Below are positions 5,426 to 6,684 of a DNA stretch of 6,684 nt, piece by piece (the first letter of the stretch is position 1; each line of letters starts with the position of its first letter). Made by a program: the position numbers and the translations under genes. This DNA is from Eubacteriales Family XIII. Incertae Sedis bacterium (GTDB lineage Bacteria; Bacillota; Clostridia; Peptostreptococcales; Anaerovoracaceae). The notes beneath the pieces are model-generated. The model worked only from the letters and a program-made list of their open reading frames with translations. It was not told the DNA's origin and searched no databases. The stretch covers positions 1 to 6,684 of the forward strand of contig JAIRTJ010000080.1 of the NCBI GenBank assembly GCA_031254995.1, written 5' to 3'.

Positions 5426-6684
5426 TCACATGCGCTCCGGAGCTTCGACGCCGAGAAGAGTCAGACCGTTTTTCAACGTCTGCTTCGCCGCCGCGACGAG
5501 CGCCAATTTCGCATTGCGCTCCGCTTCGTCTTCCACGAGGACATGTTCGTCGTGATAGAAACGGTTGAACGCCTGCGCGATATCCACGATGAGGCGCGTC
5601 ACAACGGACGGCTCATATTTCTCGCCCGCGTCGAGAACGGTCTCCGGAAATCTATAGATGAGGCGCACCAATTCGTAAGCGCGGTCGCCCGCGAGACAGG
5701 TCGCGTCAAGGGCGGCGTTCGCGGGGACGGGCCACAGACCTGCATCCTCCGCCTTGCGCAACACTCCGGACGCTCGAGCGTGGCCGTATTGCGCATAGGG
5801 ACCCGTCTCTCCTTCGAAATTCAAAACCTTATCCCAACCGAACACATAGTCCTTTATGCGGTTATTGGATAATTCATTGAAGATCACGGCTCCTATTCCG
5901 ACCTGCTCGGCCGTTTCGTCCGCGTTGTCCGCGTTGACATTTTTCTCGACGATGATCTCCTTTGTCTTCGCTATCGCGCGAATCAATACGTCCTCAAGAA
6001 ATACCACTTTCCCCTCTCTCGTGGACATCACTCCGTCTTCCATGCTCACGAGGCCGAACGGGATATGCACGCAGTCCTTCGCCCAAGAATAACCCATCAG
6101 CTCGATGATCTTAATCCATTGCCGGAAATGCAGATTCTGTTGGTCCGCAACGATATAAAGGTTCTTGAAGAATCCGTATGTCTCCTTCCGGTAGACGGCC
6201 GCCGCGATGTCCCGCGTGATGTACAGCGTGGAGCCGTCCTTTTTTCGTATCAGGGCGGGCGGCATATCCCATTCCGACAAATCCACGATCTGCGCGCCGT
6301 CTGACTCCTTCAAAAGCCCCTTCGCGTCGAGTTCGTCGACGATGCGATCCATCTTGTCCGTATAGAAACTCTCTCCCGCGTATGAATCGAAGGTGATGCC
6401 GAGCATACCGTATACGCGCCCGAACTCGCTCAGGCTCTCGTCGCGGAACCACTGCCACAATTCCATTTCCCCAGGATTGCCCTGTTCCAGGCGCACGAAA
6501 GCCTCTCGCGCCTCATCTTCCAACTCCGGATGTTGCTTCGCTTCTTCGTGAAACTTCGTATAATACGAAAGAAGGGTTTGTATTGGCGATCGCTCCACCT
6601 CCGCCTTGTCGCCCCAATGCCTGTACGCGACGATCATCTTTCCGAACTGAGTCCCGTAATCCCCCAAGTGATTGATTCTGATCG
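5426..6684 (-). CDS. argS: Arginyl-tRNA synthetase, C-terminal two-thirds (5' end outside window)
   Basis: The frame is open to the right edge, giving 418 visible residues that begin IRINHLGDYGTQFGK; the start codon and the HIGH motif lie outside. It is a class I synthetase that charges tRNA-Arg with arginine in the cytosol. Visible hallmarks, in DNA order, are the NHLGDYGTQFGKMI block at the edge, LYITRDIAAAVYRKE (about 6180-6225), the KMSKS-loop equivalent VMSTREGKVVFLEDVL (about 5984-6031), GPYAQYGHAR (about 5774-5803), and a DALR-type anticodon-binding domain from there to the end. The protein ends in EAPERM, the usual ArgS terminus, so the 3' end is intact. The KMSKS lysine is replaced by Val; degenerate loops of this kind are known in ArgS, especially in Firmicutes. 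It is probably the first visible gene of a transcription unit continuing into the radical SAM gene. Confidence 0.97.
   Translation of the reverse strand, partial: IRINHLGDYGTQFGKMIVAYRHWGDKAEVERSPIQTLLSYYTKFHEEAKQHPELEDEAREAFVRLEQGNPGEMELWQWFRDESLSEFGRVYGMLGITFDSYAGESFYTDKMDRIVDELDAKGLLKESDGAQIVDLSEWDMPPALIRKKDGSTLYITRDIAAAVYRKETYGFFKNLYIVADQQNLHFRQWIKIIELMGYSWAKDCVHIPFGLVSMEDGVMSTREGKVVFLEDVLIRAIAKTKEIIVEKNVNADNADETAEQVGIGAVIFNELSNNRIKDYVFGWDKVLNFEGETGPYAQYGHARASGVLRKAEDAGLWPVPANAALDATCLAGDRAYELVRLIYRFPETVLDAGEKYEPSVVTRLIVDIAQAFNRFYHDEHVLVEDEAERNAKLALVAAAKQTLKNGLTLLGVEAPERM

Overview
The window looks like ordinary chromosome from an anaerobic bacterium, most plausibly a Clostridia-like Firmicute. 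I base that on an indolepyruvate:ferredoxin oxidoreductase (an oxygen-sensitive enzyme of amino-acid fermentation), an arginyl-tRNA synthetase whose KMSKS loop is degenerate, as I recall for clostridial ArgS, strong purine-rich Shine-Dalgarno sites, and a radical SAM protein of a type common in such genomes. The taxon is an inference. I saw no mobile element, CRISPR array, rRNA or tRNA.

Every supported gene lies on the minus strand, so the window reads from right to left. The order is: argS (3' two-thirds, entering from the right edge); a radical SAM protein 13 bp downstream; a TPR-repeat protein of unknown role after a 54 bp gap; iorA after a short gap; iorB 6 bp further on; a 100 bp intergenic stretch with a likely promoter; and a FIST sensory-domain protein that runs off the left edge. 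Spacing suggests that argS to iorB form one transcription unit, or a chain of closely coupled genes, and that the FIST gene can be transcribed separately.

IorA and IorB form one enzyme. IorA carries the thiamine-diphosphate active site and two C-terminal 4Fe-4S clusters, and IorB is the gamma-type subunit. Together they oxidatively decarboxylate aryl pyruvates, made by transamination of aromatic amino acids, to aryl-acetyl-CoA and reduced ferredoxin. FIST domains have been proposed to sense small ligands such as amino acids, so a FIST gene beside iorAB fits an amino-acid-catabolism neighbourhood, though no direct link is shown. The radical SAM and TPR proteins have no assignable substrate or partner.

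The window is almost fully coding and no gene-free stretch exceeds 300 bases. I do not see strong evidence for a new biological system. The points most worth a second look are the FIST/iorAB adjacency with its own promoter, the uncharacterised radical SAM and TPR pair between argS and iorA, and the start-site question at iorA.
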